Below are positions 25,694 through 40,100 of a stretch of DNA of 64,000 bases, piece by piece. Numbering within the stretch: position 1 is the stretch's first letter; each line of letters begins with the position of its first letter. The DNA comes from Geosiphon pyriformis (lineage: Eukaryota > Glomeromycota > Glomeromycetes > Archaeosporales > Geosiphonaceae), in the NCBI GenBank assembly GCA_016748015.1, contig JAAOMT010000012.1, forward strand, positions 124,001 through 188,000, written 5' to 3'. The notes under the pieces were generated by a model that was given only the letters and a program-made list of their open reading frames with translations, did not search any database and was not told where the DNA came from. Both the position numbers and the translations under genes were made by a program.

Positions 25694-27842
25694 ATGTCGA
25701 ACGGCAACGAAATTCAAGTTCACCCAGTGCCTGAACGCTTGAAATCACCTGATTTTCCAAAACCACATATTAACTCCTTTGAGCAATATCAGGAGCTTTA
25801 CCAAGAGAGCATTCAAGATCCAACTGCTTTTTGGGGAAAAGTGAGTTTATAGACCGATGATTAGCAAGCAATTGATATGAGAAAACACCTTTTTTTAGCA
25901 TTAGTTACAAATCGTTCAAGTTATGCAATTTATTCGTTTCTATTTTTTTAAAAAAAGCTCGCCGAGGAGTTGCTTCATTGGGATAAACCTTTCAAGACTG
26001 TGTTATCCGGAGGATTTTTGCACGGTGACGTGACCTGGTTCTCGGAAGGTGAGTTGAACGCAGCTTATAACTGTGTCGACCGACATGCGTTAAAAGATCC
26101 GGGTAAGGTAAGTTACCAAATCGTAAAAATTTCCATTTTCCTTCAAAGTTGATTTTATATTTCATATCCCTAAACAGGTTGCCATAATTTATGAAGGAGA
26201 TGAACCGGGGATATCCCGACAAATTACATATGGGGAGCTTTTACGCGATGTTAGTCGAATAGCCAATGTTTTAAAAAGTTATGGTCTAAGGAAGGGGGAT
26301 ACTGTAGCAATTTACCTACCAATGGTTCCTGAAGCAGTTGTTGCATTCTTGGCGTGCGCGAGACTTGGCCTAATTCATTCTGTTGTCTTTGCGGGATTTT
26401 CCTCGGATGCCTTACGTGATCGTATACAAGATGCTGCCAGTAAGCTTGTCATAACTTCTGATGAGGGTCGCCGTGGTGGAAAAATAATTAAAACCAAGAA
26501 AGTTGTGGATGATGCTATAAAGGAATGTCCAACTGTCGAGCACGTTCTTGTTTTTCGTCATACTGGCTCCGAAGTACCCTTTAATGCCCCACGAGATCTT
26601 TGGTGGCATGAAGAAGTTCAAAAGCATCGACCTTACTGCCCACCAGAAAGTATGAAAGCAGAAGATCCTCTGTTCTTACTATACACTTCTGGATCAACGG
26701 GAAAACCAAAGGGTCTTCTTCACACAACTGCTGGTTATCTTTTAGGAGCCGCTACAACACTGAAATATGTTTTTGATTATCATCCAGGAGATGTATATGG
26801 ATGTATGGCTGATATTGGATGGATCACGGGGCATACATATATAATTTATGGTCCACTCTGTAACGGTGCAACCACTGTTTTATTTGAATCAACACCAGTT
26901 TACCCAACACCAAGTCGTTATTGGGAAACGGTCGCCAAGCATAAAATCACCCAATTTTATACTGCACCAACCGCAATTCGTCTTTTACGTAAATTTGGCG
27001 AACAACATGTGGAAGGTCATGACTTATCAAGTTTAAGGGTGCTCGGTTCGGTTGGAGAACCAATAAACCCTGATGCTTGGGAATGGTATCATGAAGTGGT
27101 TGGCAAGAAGCAATGTGCGGTAGTCGATACTTATTGGCAAACAGAAACTGGATCTATCGTTATCACTCCATTGCCTGGTGCTATATCCACCAAACCTGGT
27201 TCTGCTACATATCCATTTTTCGGTATCGAGCCAGTTGTACTGGATCCAGAAACTGGGGAAGAGTTAAAAGGCAATAGTGTTGAAGGTGTCTTGGCTATCA
27301 AAAAACCATGGCCATCAATGGCACGTACAATTTACAACAATCATCACCGTTATATTGAAACTTATTTTAATCCATATAAAGGGTATTACTTTAGCGGTGA
27401 TGGTGTTGGCAGAGATAAGGACGGTTATTACTGGATCCGTGGCCGTGTTGATGACGTTATAAATGTGGCTGGTCATCGTTTATCCACTGCAGAAATTGAG
27501 TCTGCCCTAATTATTCATCCGGCTGTTGCCGAGGCAGCCGTCATTGGTGTCAATGATGAGGTGGCAGGCCAAGCTGTCAATGCTTTTGCCACTTTGAAAC
27601 CCAATCAAGAAGTTGATCACAAAGATTTGATATTACAAGTGAGAAAAGTGATTGGCCCATTCGCTGCCCCCAAAAAGATCTATCTCGTGTCCGAATTACC
27701 GAAAACTAGAAGCGGGAAAATAATGCGAAGAGTTCTTCGAAAAATAGTTGCTAAAGAAGAGGATCAATTGGGTGATTTAAGCACATTATCAGATCCTTCG
27801 ATTGTCCCAATTTTGATTGAAAAAGTTCGCACATCTTTATAA
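25694..27842 (+). CDS. ACS1: Acetyl-CoA synthetase (AMP-forming), three exons
   Basis: Converts acetate, ATP and CoA to acetyl-CoA. Exons 25,694-25,840, 25,958-26,107 and 26,178-27,842 join in phase 0 to 653 residues, the normal size. The N-terminal ACAS_N region ([20 protein letters not shown]) is followed by the adenylate-forming core with [13 protein letters not shown] (residues about 267-278), [23 protein letters not shown] and [20 protein letters not shown]. Near the C-terminus, [12 protein letters not shown] holds the catalytic Lys (about K613) that is acetylation-regulated in the family. There is no peroxisomal or mitochondrial signal, so the protein is probably cytosolic/nuclear. An upstream in-frame ATG at 25,649 would add 15 residues (MSLCQNEFYIINNIK); the 25,694 start, MSNGNE, is preferred because the extension lacks family similarity. 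Confidence 0.96.
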
Positions 27843-28230
27843 ACTATATTGTCCACGTGTAAACTGACCCAAGATACTTTAGCGTATTATAGATTTGTAA
27901 TTACATTTATACAACTCATAAACTATTGTAATTTGAATTTTGAGCATCTCACCTAAATCTTTTGGAATTGGAAATTAGAATGTTTAATATATTACGTTGC
28001 AAGGATGGGCCAGTTTGGATTATAGAAAAATATAATGGGCGCAAAAACAAGGAAATAATTCGAAGAAATTGTTCATTAATCGATGGCATATATTTCCAAA
28101 TATATTATACTTTGAATCGTTTATTTAACCACTTAATGTCATGTTCGATGTGTAATTACCCACTAAAATGAGAAAGAATTTATAAATGAGCTAGAAAAAT
28201 AATATATTATCAACATCAAAAATAAATAAA
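27843..28230. other. 3' spacer between convergent acetyl-CoA synthetase and DGAT1 genes
   Basis: A 388-bp AT-rich spacer holding the two 3' UTRs. The small open frame inside has no support. Confidence 0.5.
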
Positions 28231-30110
28231 TCAGTTATAGCCTACCTGATAATAATATAACAATACACAGGCTGGTTGTCCGACCACACAAAAACTCACC
28301 CAAAAAATTACATTTCCAAGCGTTGTACCTTTACCCCTCCACTTTTCCAGCTACAATTAAATTGTGAAAGAGATCAGGGATAGTTATTTTTTAAAAAAAT
28401 AAACAAATTTCAAGAAACCAATTCTAATATATACCGGCTTTGTCAATTCGATTAATGGTATTTGAGCCTAAGCATAAGGTCATACATAATAAAGTCAGAA
28501 TTTCAGTATTTAAAAGAGCAACTTTAAACAAAATTTCTTTTGGAAAGAATACCATCATGCCTCCAAACGCGTAGCCCATTATGGCATGGGTCGGTACACC
28601 GACCATCAATTCATGCAGCGCTGCAGAGATTGTAAAGACTATCAAAGAAGCTATCATTGGTGATATTCCAAGATCAAACAACGGTAGGTAGACATGACGT
28701 TTGAACCATTGATAGACGGGACGATTCCAAAGTCGCCAATAACTATTTAATGAACCGGAATTCCACCAGGCAAGATAAAAAGTTCGATCACCAAACCGAA
28801 GCACCTATTCAATAAAATTGATACTTGAGTTTATGAAACTCATTGATTCATTCAAAGGGTTATCTTTAGTTCTAACCTCCGCTAACGCGTTCAAGAAACT
28901 ATGAAAAAATGCATAGAACATTAATAGCCAAATCGCCAAGCTAGTCGTGCTCAGCTTTAGTACTCTCTCAACTATATTGATCAAAGAGAGTTCTTCCATC
29001 GCTCGTATGCTATTCTTGAGGGTTGGATTAGCATACTGTTCAATCAAGAAATACATCATAGTACAAGCTATTGCGAGTTCTCCGCAACGTTTCAGGAAGA
29101 AACCAGGACGAAATCTTTCAGGCGCTCGTGGATATGATGGTTGATAACATAAAGTAGGAGCAAACCAAAAATAAACCAAATTGGCGAAAGTAATATTCTT
29201 TGGATATTCGACTGTGTAACTATCCAGATTGAGATTAACGATGTCTTTTGAAGCGAAGATTCCAGTCAACTGAGAAAGCCGAAGATCACGATTCACCAAA
29301 GCATATGAGAGAAGCTTGAGAAACAGAATAACTCCAATAAATAAGGTGAATGTAGCAAGGACTGGATGAAATATTAGAAAGTAAGAAAAAATTGTGGGAT
29401 AAAAAAGAGTGACAGAAACATTGATCGTATGTAAAATTGCGGCTCGTTTATTGATTGATTGGATTTTTGGGTTAAGTTTAGGCTCTCTGTCTTCCACCTT
29501 TGCCGTTTTGATTTCGGTCATGAATGGAAGAACAGTGGTTTTCTCAATGTAGTAGGCAAAGAGAAGATTGATAGGAAAGAGGAGCATAGAAATTGGGAAA
29601 AATATGTAGTCCTTCAAGCAAAATAAAAAACAGAACTGTAGATAAATTTAATTGAAACCCTGCAAATGCAAGTGTACAGTTATAAATACCTCTGGAGGAA
29701 CAAAAGTGCCTGGTGTTGATATTAGAAATCCATATTTTAAATAGTTTTCAATGATCAAACGAATATTGCTTACTGCAAGAATTAACACTTGAATAGGAAA
29801 AGTAGGAAATTTAAAGTCAAAGAAAAAATAGATAATTCGTTGAAATTTGTGCAAAAAAGCTCAGGAAAAGGGTTCCTAGTGCTGCAATCTCGATGACCTT
29901 ACTTGCAAGATTCAGAAACCCACGATAACTTTCTGGGGGTGCCTCTTTCGATAAAACTGAAGGCACATTTTTCAAGTGAATAGCACACGCGTGTTTGTAG
30001 CTACGGTTGTGGTCTGTTTCGTTAGTTGAACTGATATTATCAGATTTTGTTTCAATTTCATCAGAGCTTGTTTGCAAAGATACTCTCTGCCTGATAGTTT
30101 CTTGAGACAT
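28231..30110 (-). CDS. DGAT1: DGAT1-type diacylglycerol O-acyltransferase (MBOAT), six exons
   Basis: Membrane enzyme of the endoplasmic reticulum that transfers an acyl group from acyl-CoA to diacylglycerol, giving triacylglycerol, the main storage lipid. Exons 30,110-29,861, 29,787-29,690, 29,611-28,877, 28,804-28,553, 28,467-28,435 and 28,350-28,231 join in phase to 495 residues, a typical DGAT1 length. Signatures are NIRLIIENYLKYG, FYLAWWNSGSLNSYWRLWN (FYxxWWN) and HELMVGVPTH with the presumed catalytic His, then AFGGMM/AQIPLIELTKP after splicing. Many hydrophobic segments are present. The N-terminus is polar. The first intron has no GT donor; the model uses a GC dinucleotide at 29,860-29,859 and is tentative. 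A sterol O-acyltransferase is the alternative, but the N-terminal signature favours DGAT1. Confidence 0.87.
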
Positions 30111-30488
30111 GGTTAACAAATGTGCTTTCGAAAATTTAATGTTTCAAAGTCAGGGTACTGCCAATTTAAATAAAAATATGATTTCAACGTGAACGTGTTG
30201 CCGAGAATTCAATTCTGACTTACATGTGAAAGTGGAACAATGGTCACATCATGAGAAGTTCATGGGAATTGCCGATATTTCTCGATTGAGTTAATTCATC
30301 TATAACAGGTTCGACCAATTATTCTTGTTTGGGAATCTTTATCATTTAATGATTGAAGATGAATCAATTATAATCAGTAACAAAAAAACCTGGTCACAAT
30401 GATTTTAAGATAATAAAATAAATTTTTTTTTGGTAATAAATTCATTTTTTAAAATTTTCAAATATATGTAATTAAAAAGTTTGTATGC

Positions 30489-30519
<31 letters not shown>

Positions 30520-31012
30520 TTAAAAAACACAATTAGCATATAAATAGTAGTTTCAATATGATAAAATAATTACAAACTAAAAATGATATTTAATGTTTAA
30601 TATTCTTTATAATAATAATAATAATAAGTTGTTTTAATTCTTTAAATAGATCTAAAAACATTTATTTTGTCAAAATGGTTTTTACTTTTCGAAATATATT
30701 AAAAATATCACCATTTTATGATGAATTATTACTTCTCTGTGTATCTTCATAATACAAAATCTTACCTCTCCCATTCAGGCACGTTTATTATTGGCGGTTG
30801 ATTTGTTTATGATAAAATTTAGTGGATGATCGCGCATTTCTTGACTAACCTGTTTTTGCTGGTTTTTTTTGTGGGAGGAAGGAATCCAAAGAGAATTATT
30901 TCTGGGTTCATGGTTGCTTTGGTCCATTGTGTGAAGAAATTATCTGAATAACTGCGCATATCCTCTCAAAGCCTATACTGTGCTTTGCTTGACCATAAAT
31001 TTTTCCCGAAAA
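30111..31012. other. Divergent intergenic region between DGAT1 and the BTB gene
   Basis: Both flanking genes are transcribed away from this 902-bp region. An AAT microsatellite lies at about 30,490-30,520. No additional gene is seen. Confidence 0.45.
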
Positions 31013-31850
31013 ATGTCTCAATCAACTGCCGACGAACGAATTATCTTGAACGTGGGGGGCGTTAAGGTAAACCTTTTTTTTTGCAAAAAAAATTGATTCA
31101 TTAATCACGTAAAAAACTTCAAACCATGAATGCGATCAGTCACATTAATCTAATCTTCAAGAAAATATCACTTTGATAAATACCCAGTATGAAACCCTTC
31201 GCTCAACTTTAACCTCACAACCACATACCCTCCTGGGTAAACTCTTCAAAGAAAATACCATCAAACCCACCAAAGGAAACGAATACTTTTTCGATCGCAA
31301 CGGTCGTGCCTTTCACTATGTTCTCGAATACTATCGTACGGGACGTATCACTTTACCACGAGACTCCAAAGATTTTAACACAAGCGGTAAAGGTGCACCC
31401 CTTAATCATGATATAATCGAAGAATTAAATTATTTTGAAATTGTCCCGAAACACCTACCATTTCAAAACAAAGCTCTTGCTATTCGACTCGATGAAATGG
31501 TTGGCATGTTTATGGATATTTATTTCGAGATGGCTGCACGGATGGTGACCAATTTGAGTGTTAGATTTCATATCGATGGCTATTTCGCTGTACCATGTGA
31601 TGTGAACACGTTGATTGGGTCGAGCGCATATGTGGTGTTGGAGAAGTTTAGTCAGGATATCCAATCTCATTTGAGTAATAGTATTCCCGAGCTGAAGATC
31701 ACTTTCAATCATTTTCCAAAAGGGTTTCAATATCCTGATGGGGAAACCGTTCCTATTCCGCACTTCGATGTTGAGTTAACCCTGAATAAGGATCAGTATG
31801 ATTTCGATCTTATTCGTAATAATTCTTGCCTGAGATCAAGAGATCCTTGA
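31013..31850 (+). CDS. BTB/POZ (potassium-channel T1-like) domain protein, two exons
   Basis: Exons 31,013-31,066 and 31,188-31,850 join in phase 0 to 238 residues. The start MSQSTADERIILNVGGVKYETLRSTL is the classic opening of the BTB_2/T1 fold found in KCTD proteins and Kv channel N-termini. FFDRNGRAFHYVLEYYRTG, inside the same fold, matches the conserved FxDRxxxxFxxILxYxRTG pattern. No transmembrane segment follows, so this is a soluble KCTD-like protein, probably an oligomeric adaptor (for example for cullin-3 ligases). The C-terminal half (about residues 120-238) has no domain I recognise. The function is otherwise unknown. Confidence 0.85.
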
Positions 31851-34199
31851 GTATGTTTCAGTAGTCAGAGAAATCGGTCATAAAGTGAGCATCTGTGAAC
31901 TATACGTTTTTAAATAGCATGAAGTATCTAAAAATTTAAAGACAAAAAGACCGAAAATTTTTTGAGTTAATTAAAATAAATAAATCTGGTCAGTTTTTAT
32001 ACAATTAAACGTTCAAAAAATATAAAGGGGAAGGCTTTAAATATTCGAGACCTCTAAGATCACCAACGCACGATCCTTTATCTGAAATGTCAAATTTAAA
32101 ACAGGCAAGAGTTTGATTGGCTTTTGGGATCTTGGATCTCAAGTCTCCTGCGAATCAAACAACTAAAAAGATGAAAGTACTAATATGATGAGTGCATCAT
32201 GAAAAAATTAGCATAAACAAATAGAGAAAAGACATAAAATTTGTCACAGAGATAATTGGATCATAAAATCAACTGGAAATAGTAACAAATATGAATATAG
32301 AGCTGGTAAAACAAAGAGTTTGTTTTTTTAATGTTATCAATAAACAGTAGAATAAAACATTATTATTATTTACAAGAAATGGATTTAATAAATTTTCGAA
32401 GTCTTTTGTCTTTGTATAAAGTAAATATTAGAATATAACTTAGCAATATTTAACATAAATATATAGTTAATGTTTTTACTATTGATTAATCTCTTAACTG
32501 CAGTTTTTTTATTACTCTTATCATTCTTGTGCATTTTATGATCTTATATTTTTTTATTTAATTTATTAATTATTATACTATTATTATTTTTAGCTACTAT
32601 AATTATTATAATTATTGTATTATCAATAAACATTAAATTATTATATTGAATTAAAGTTTTGGTTGATTTTGGCTTTACCTATTATATTTTTGTCAATTTT
32701 CAATTAAATTAAAAACTTTATAATAGAAGATTAAATAATTAGAAATATTTTATCTTATATGTTTAATTTTTTACTTAATTAAATTAATAAATGATTTTAT
32801 ATATTAAACAACTAAATAAGTTTTCTATGTTTTAGTAAAATCAGTAATAAATTGATAAGTAATCTTAAACATCAGACAATTAAATAATTATTTGTGTTTT
32901 AATACTGGTTTTATAACTTAATAAATAGTTTTAATTGATAAAAAATTAAGTAAATTTCTATTATATTATTATTCTATCTATATATTAAATTAAAAATTAC
33001 TTTTTTTTATATTTAATATTGTTAAAACTTTTAATAGAAATATTTATCTTTTATTAAAATAATTTGGTATTATAAAAGTTTAAAAATACCAAAATATGCT
33101 ATTTAAAAAATTTTTTATTAAAATATTTATGTATTCTAAAATCAAAAAAAATCAAAATTATATAAATAGAAAATAGCAAAATTTTTAATCTTATATTTTA
33201 AACAAAATAATAAAAATATCTTGTTAAATTTAATCTAATCCAAAAATATATATATAATTAATTATGATAATAAATATATTATTTTTAAAAAACTTATGAT
33301 TTATTTTTCAAAAATACATTTTTTAATTTATAATTTATATAAATAAATTTTATAAAAATTTTAAAAATTTTTTTCCAATTTTATCTTGTTAAATAGTATT
33401 AATTAATTTTTTATCAATAAACAAATATTCAATAAATTAAGAATATTATTTATAAAAATTTGCAATAGTGATTATTGTGATTAAAAATAAGAATTAATTA
33501 AAATAAAATATATTTTACATAATTTTATTATATAATATTACTAATAATCGAAATTAAAACAAAAATTATATTAAAATTATTAATAAATAAATATAAAGAA
33601 ATTTTTAAATTCTTAATAAATATTTTTGCTTGCTTAATAATATTTTTTTTAACTTTAAAATACATATTATATAATTTTTTTGTTAATTTATTTACAATAA
33701 ATACTTTTTTTCTTTTTTTATTTGCTTATTTTTATTAATTTATGTTTTAATAAACTTTAAATTTACTTTTTTAAAATATTTTTTAAATATTAACTATTAA
33801 TAATTTCATATTATTATATATATATTTATATAAATTTTAAAATAAATAATAACAATTAAAAAAAGTAAATTTTGATATATTTTTGCTTTTTATTAATCTA
33901 TTTATTATTAAAAAAGTCTTTTAAAATATTTATTACAAAAAAAAATCTTATAAATTTTTTTAAAAATTTTATTCTTTATAAACAAATATTTTTTTAATAA
34001 TAATACAAAAAAAAAATTACCAATTAATTTACATAAATAAAATATTATTTTTTAAGCTTACTGTAATAAAATTTAAAAAAAATTGTAAAAACAACTTAAA
34101 AAAAAGAAGTAAATATTGGTATGTTTAAAGATTTTATTATTAAATATTTTTTGTATAGTTTTTTTTAATATATATAAAAATTTATTTATTTTATAAGTG
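31851..34199. other. AT-rich non-coding stretch
   Basis: The first 500 bases are moderately AT-rich; from about 32,330 the sequence is almost pure A/T with homopolymer runs. It may be eroded repeat sequence, but I cannot align it to anything else in the window. Confidence 0.45.
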
Positions 34200-37100
34200 C
34201 AGTTTAACTACTATTTAATATACAAAAACAAAGCAAATGAATTAAACCAAACATAATTTATGTGCTTTTTACATGTAACCAGTTACTTGGGCTAATTAAA
34301 ACAAGACTACATACTTATAAGAACTTTTATATTATTGTCTAAATTAGAAAAAACAAATATGGTTTATGCAAACCAAAACTAACAACAAAAAATTCAACAA
34401 TACCAAGCAAATAAACCACCCTTTTAAATAAAAAGCTGGTTAAATCACATGACAAATTAAACATCATACTCATATTATAGACTAAGCCACTTCTCTGTAT
34501 ATCTGCTCTGAATTTAGCTTTTAATAACTAAGACTTAACACAATGCTTATTAGCCAAATAGCAAATAAAATTAATTACTATTAACACTGCTTTTTTTTAA
34601 TCATCAAAAACAGATATCATATTCTTAATTTATTCTTTAAAAACAAAGTTTTTGTACAAGACTATATATATATCAATATTTAAAGCACCTAAGAAAAGAG
34701 TGTACAATACTAAAAATAATAATAGAAAGCAATTTCTTACCAAAAATTTTCACAGTTCAATGTAATTAGATAAAATATCAAAGTGCACATAAACATTTTT
34801 GAAACAAGTAAAAGCATAATCTAACAGCTTAATATTATCACACATTAAGTACAAAACACCCAAATAATTCTTATTATATAGTTTTTTGTAAACAACAATT
34901 AGCAATCTTTTGTGTACAGTTTTTATCAAATAAATGTACAGAACAATTAACTTTTTACTAGTAAATTCAGCCAGTATGTAAGAATCTAAATGCCAAACTG
35001 AGGCAATACAATTCCAATTTATGTTTTGAATGAATAAATTGTTTAAAACATTTGCCTTAAAACTAGCTTTTTATAGTGTTCAACAAACAATCTAATAAAT
35101 ATTATGAACAAAATAGTGATTATTATCCAAAACTATTTGTTTATCTGTTATAAAAATCTTTTTATAAACTCCAATAGGAAGAACCAAATGCAATTGCACT
35201 ATAACACAAGCAAAAATATTAGTTTACTTATTATTAATGTCTCTTGAATGGTCTTTTACTTTTATTTATTTTACAAAAATGTCTTTTGACTTAATTAAAT
35301 TAGCAATATAATGTTTTTCTACTCAATACTTATTCCAAAATCAGGCTGACAAAGCTTGCATCTTAATAAACATGTATCCAAAACCACTTGGCTAATCATA
35401 TGTAAAACCACTAAGCAAAATAAGAAAACACATTCCAAAGCCAAAACAACAATCTACAATTTTAATATCATTGAAAACAGCAATCTATGCATCTCAATAC
35501 TCATACTTATATCAATATTAGAAAAGTAAACTGCAATCTTAGCAGTCACTTTTGATGTACTCAGATCTTTTAAGGAATCATTAATATAAATATTAATTAT
35601 CTTAGTTTATACTTCATGCAAACATTTATGCACACCTAAAAACTCATTTAAGCAAAGAAAATTTGAACAGTCTAAATTAGCAGCACTACTATCAGATCTC
35701 ATTAGAAGATTGCTCATATATACTAAAGTTTTTTTAAATCACATTGGTACCAAACTCCTTGAACTCAATCTTTTCTAACATTGAAAAGTCTTACAATTTA
35801 TGATTAGATCATACTTGTCTAACAAACTGTTTCCAAAAACAAGATCAAAATATTTCAAAAAATGCATTATATTAAAATAATAAGTGTTTTCTAGTATTTT
35901 GGATATTAGAAAGTGACCAGACCCACAAAATATACTAGGCAAATTATTGGCCAAAAAAATCTTGGTGTCCAAAAAAATCCTAATAATACCTGCCAGAAAA
36001 TTATTCTTTGAATTAATTTTTAGCTTGATTAAATATTATAAAAGATTTAGAGACATTCATTCTAAAACTTGCAGATCCAAAGCATGGTGTTTGAACAATC
36101 AGCCAAAAATTTTAGCAACATTAAAAAATTTAATTACTAAAACAATTTTGGTTTCAGTTTAGATCTGTTCAAAAGATTTCAAACCATATAAAGATAGGTG
36201 ATGCAAAATCTCATTGGAAAAATTCTTTGGTAGATTGGCCTTAAATCTAAGCCTCTTTTATATCATAATATTTTACTTATAATATGTGCTTTTAGATATA
36301 AAACTAAATTGTATTTGATAACTTATTATAGGCTGCAAAACTGTTTATCTGACAATATTTTCCTGAGAACTATATTTGAGAAGAACCTAATATTTGAGTG
36401 TGTTTTTATGAGACTTAGTTTAAATAAGCTCTCTATTAATAAGAAAATACCAAAATATCTATAAAACTTATCATGTTTGACTATGAAAATCAGTTAATTA
36501 CTAATGTACAAAAAAGTCTTTACCATCTTTTAATTAATAAGAATGACTATTGTTTTGTTATTATTAATAGAAATATTATTAATTCTGAAAAATTTATTTA
36601 CAATATTCAAAATATACTGTGATAAATTCTGACTGTTCCTTATACAAATTGTATTATCAACAAAAGCATCAGTCACAAAAAACAATGATTTGTTTTTACT
36701 AACCTCTACTCTCTCTGTTTTTGCCACAAAATTTAAATTGATCTTATATCTACACAAATATCTATGCCTCTTAACCTTACACAACAAAGAGTCATAAAAA
36801 ATTCTCCAAAAAAGCAGTGAGAAAACTTTATCTTAATTCAGCTTATTATGAACTCTGTAGTTATTTATAAAAACAGAGTTAACAGGATGATAACTAATTT
36901 TGGCTTTTTAAATATTTTCAAAAAACTCAATAAACTTGTCACATATTTTAATATGTTTTAAACTTAATCTTAAATAATACTACTCAACTGAATCATAAGC
37001 TTTGTGTATATTCTGTATAAACAACCAAATTTTTCAGCCTTTTTCTAGAGTATTCTTTACTACTAAACCAACAACAAACACAGAAGACTAAGTTGAAATA

Positions 37101-40100
37101 CTTTTCAAAACTGAAAAATTATTATTATACAGAATGTTAAGCTTATTACAAATAGATAAAATCCAATTTGAAAGAATCTTGGACAAAATCTTCTTAGCAG
37201 TTTCAATTAATACAATAGGCTAAGTGTTAGTCAAAATGATATTCTAATTATAAGGCTTGGGAATTATCAAAACCCATGTTTTTTTCCAAAGATCTGAAAT
37301 ATCACCAAGTCTCAAACAAGAATTGAACAGATCCAAAAGACATTTCATTACTTCTTTATTATAGTGTTTCTACAATTCATTTAATATGCCAGAAAAACCA
37401 GCTGCTTTGCCATTAGATAATTTATTAATTACCAAAACTAATTTTTCCAAGCAAACAATATTTATTATGCCAAAAAAAACATTATCTCTTACATGTTCTA
37501 AAAGTGCATATTAACAAGTCCACAAATCTGGTAGAACTAAAGGTATCTTTTGTTTTCTCATTTAATCTATCATAATATCATCCATTTTAGACTTTACTTT
37601 ATTCAGTTTCAAAATTATTTCCTCCCTAATTATCAAATGATCTAAAACAACTTTGCAGAAAAGTTGTTTCAAAATATTTTTTATCATGTTTTTTTATTTA
37701 AACTGAAATTTTCCATTTGTTTTTCAATTGCATTTTTGATAAATGTGCTCTTTACCACTTCTGATTCATAATACTTTGATTTTTAATAACTTTTCTTAAT
37801 CTTTAACAAATGTTTAATTATTCTTGTAGGTCTTATATTATCATGAAACAAAATAATAATTTTAAAAGTCTTAGCATTATTAATAGTTAACCAGATTCTA
37901 ACAAGCCATTCGAAATCAGACACCCTACTCAAACTTAAACTTTTTACTGTTTTAGCAATTAAAGATTCCAGCTTGAAGAATTTTAAAGATAGTTTGCTTC
38001 TTGAGCAATTAAGTTCATAAAACTAATACTTAGAAAACACTTCATTGGCTGATTTAATCATAACATTTTTTAATACCTTTTACATTTTATACAAACTTCT
38101 ATTATCTTTTGTTTTTATAAAATTATTTATTATTATTAGCAACTTAACAGAAGAACATTCTCTAAAATGTATCTACTTGGTTTTATTTATATTGTTAATT
38201 TAAAACTTTTACCAATTCTTATTGGCCTGCTTGTAAACACTATTCAAATAAATATTCAATAAACTTTCCAATCTGATCAAGACTGAAATAATTTTATGAT
38301 TAATATTAAAAAATTCAAATACAGAACTAATCACACACTTAGTAATTATTAAAGACATATATTTGCTTATGAAAACATAATTAATAACTTTCTTAACCCC
38401 TCTGAAGTTGCTTTAAGTAAACAGCTTACTTAAAAAATATTCTCTTAAAAAATTGACCAAACTTATATCTAAACACTTTTTAAAACTGGCATATTTCTTA
38501 AAACCATTTTTATTAAAGTCACTATCCAAAACAACAAAAAAACTAGAATTAATTATCTTAGAAATAACTAAGTTGACATTAAAAGCCTGATTAAACTGAA
38601 TTTTGGTTGATACACAAGCATATAAATCCAGAATTATGACTAAAAATTTGTCTTTAAATAATAATTAAACAAAATAACTCTGTTAGAAATTTTCTTTATT
38701 CTTGATACATGCTAAGCCAGAAAACAATTTATAACAACAGCTATATTAGCACCAAAAAAATTTTTTTTTAGGTTTGATATAAAAATTTAAACATTATTAA
38801 ACTTATTTTTAATCTATGACCTAATTTTAAATCTTAACTTAGTTTTAATAAGAATAGAAATTATTTTGTCAGATTTTAAATATTAACAAATAATATTCTT
38901 TTGTTTTGTTAAATTGTTTATACCCCTAATATTATATGTAACTATTTTCCAAACTAACTTACTCATTAGAAAAAAAACCCATTAAAAAAGCTAAGTCAAC
39001 ACACAACTGATCTAATTTTACTAAAACAGAACCAACAAAAGTTTCAAAAGCTACTAGCTTTAACTTTAAGCTGTCCATTTTGGTAGTTAAAATCTTTAAA
39101 CTACTTAGACCCAAGACTAAAGCTTTAGCAATAATCAAAGAAGGAGACAAAAACAGAACATTTAAAATGTTTAATACCATATCTAAATCCAAACTGGAAC
39201 TTTAATCTAAAGGGGAAACTGAAGCAAAAAACTGAGAAACAGATATCAAAGAAACCAGTTTCATATTGTTAATTCTGCATAAAAAACCTGAAATTTGGTC
39301 AGCCAATAATTTCAATAAACACTTTAAAGAAGCCAAATAGGTCTTAATTAATAAAACACATTATAGAAAAAAGAAAATTTTTACATTATTCAAAATACCA
39401 AAAGAAGAAAAGCCAAAACCAGAACCAAAACCAGAGAAAACATTATTATAAATTGAAGCTAATAACACAATTTAAGCTCATAACTTGTTATCAAAGACAA
39501 CAAAGTGGAAGATAAGAACATTTTTTTTATGTACAATCTTGTCAATTGAAGATAAATCTCATCTAAAATAGCTTTTTTAAATGTTTTTAAAAGCTTAGGA
39601 ATGGATGTAATTGGTCTATTATATTTTAGAGCAGAATGTTCAAAATGCTTACACTTCTTATAACAAACCAAATTTATTTTAGCCTAAGAGAACTTTACAC
39701 CATTAAAGATTAGTTTCATGTAAAAAACAGATTCTAACTTTTTATCAAAATCAAAACCAATTACAGCATAGCAAATCTTATTGCCAGTAATTAATAATTA
39801 ATTTATAACACGAGTTTTTTTACCAGCTTTCTCTAAAAGAGCTCCAAAATTATGTGCAGTTGTTTTTACTAACAAGATAAACAAAAGCACCTTAAATTGA
39901 TCTTTTGATGCTTAAATATCATAATTACTCACAGTTTTAGCTATATGTACTGAATTTTTTCTGATTAAGAATAACTATCTTGCAACCAATTGATCTGCTT
40001 GTTCCAATTTGGCAAACTCTATCACAGTCTTTTGCCATATTCCAATTAGTTACAATTTAATTGACAAAATTTGACCATATTCTGCAACTACAACAACAAT

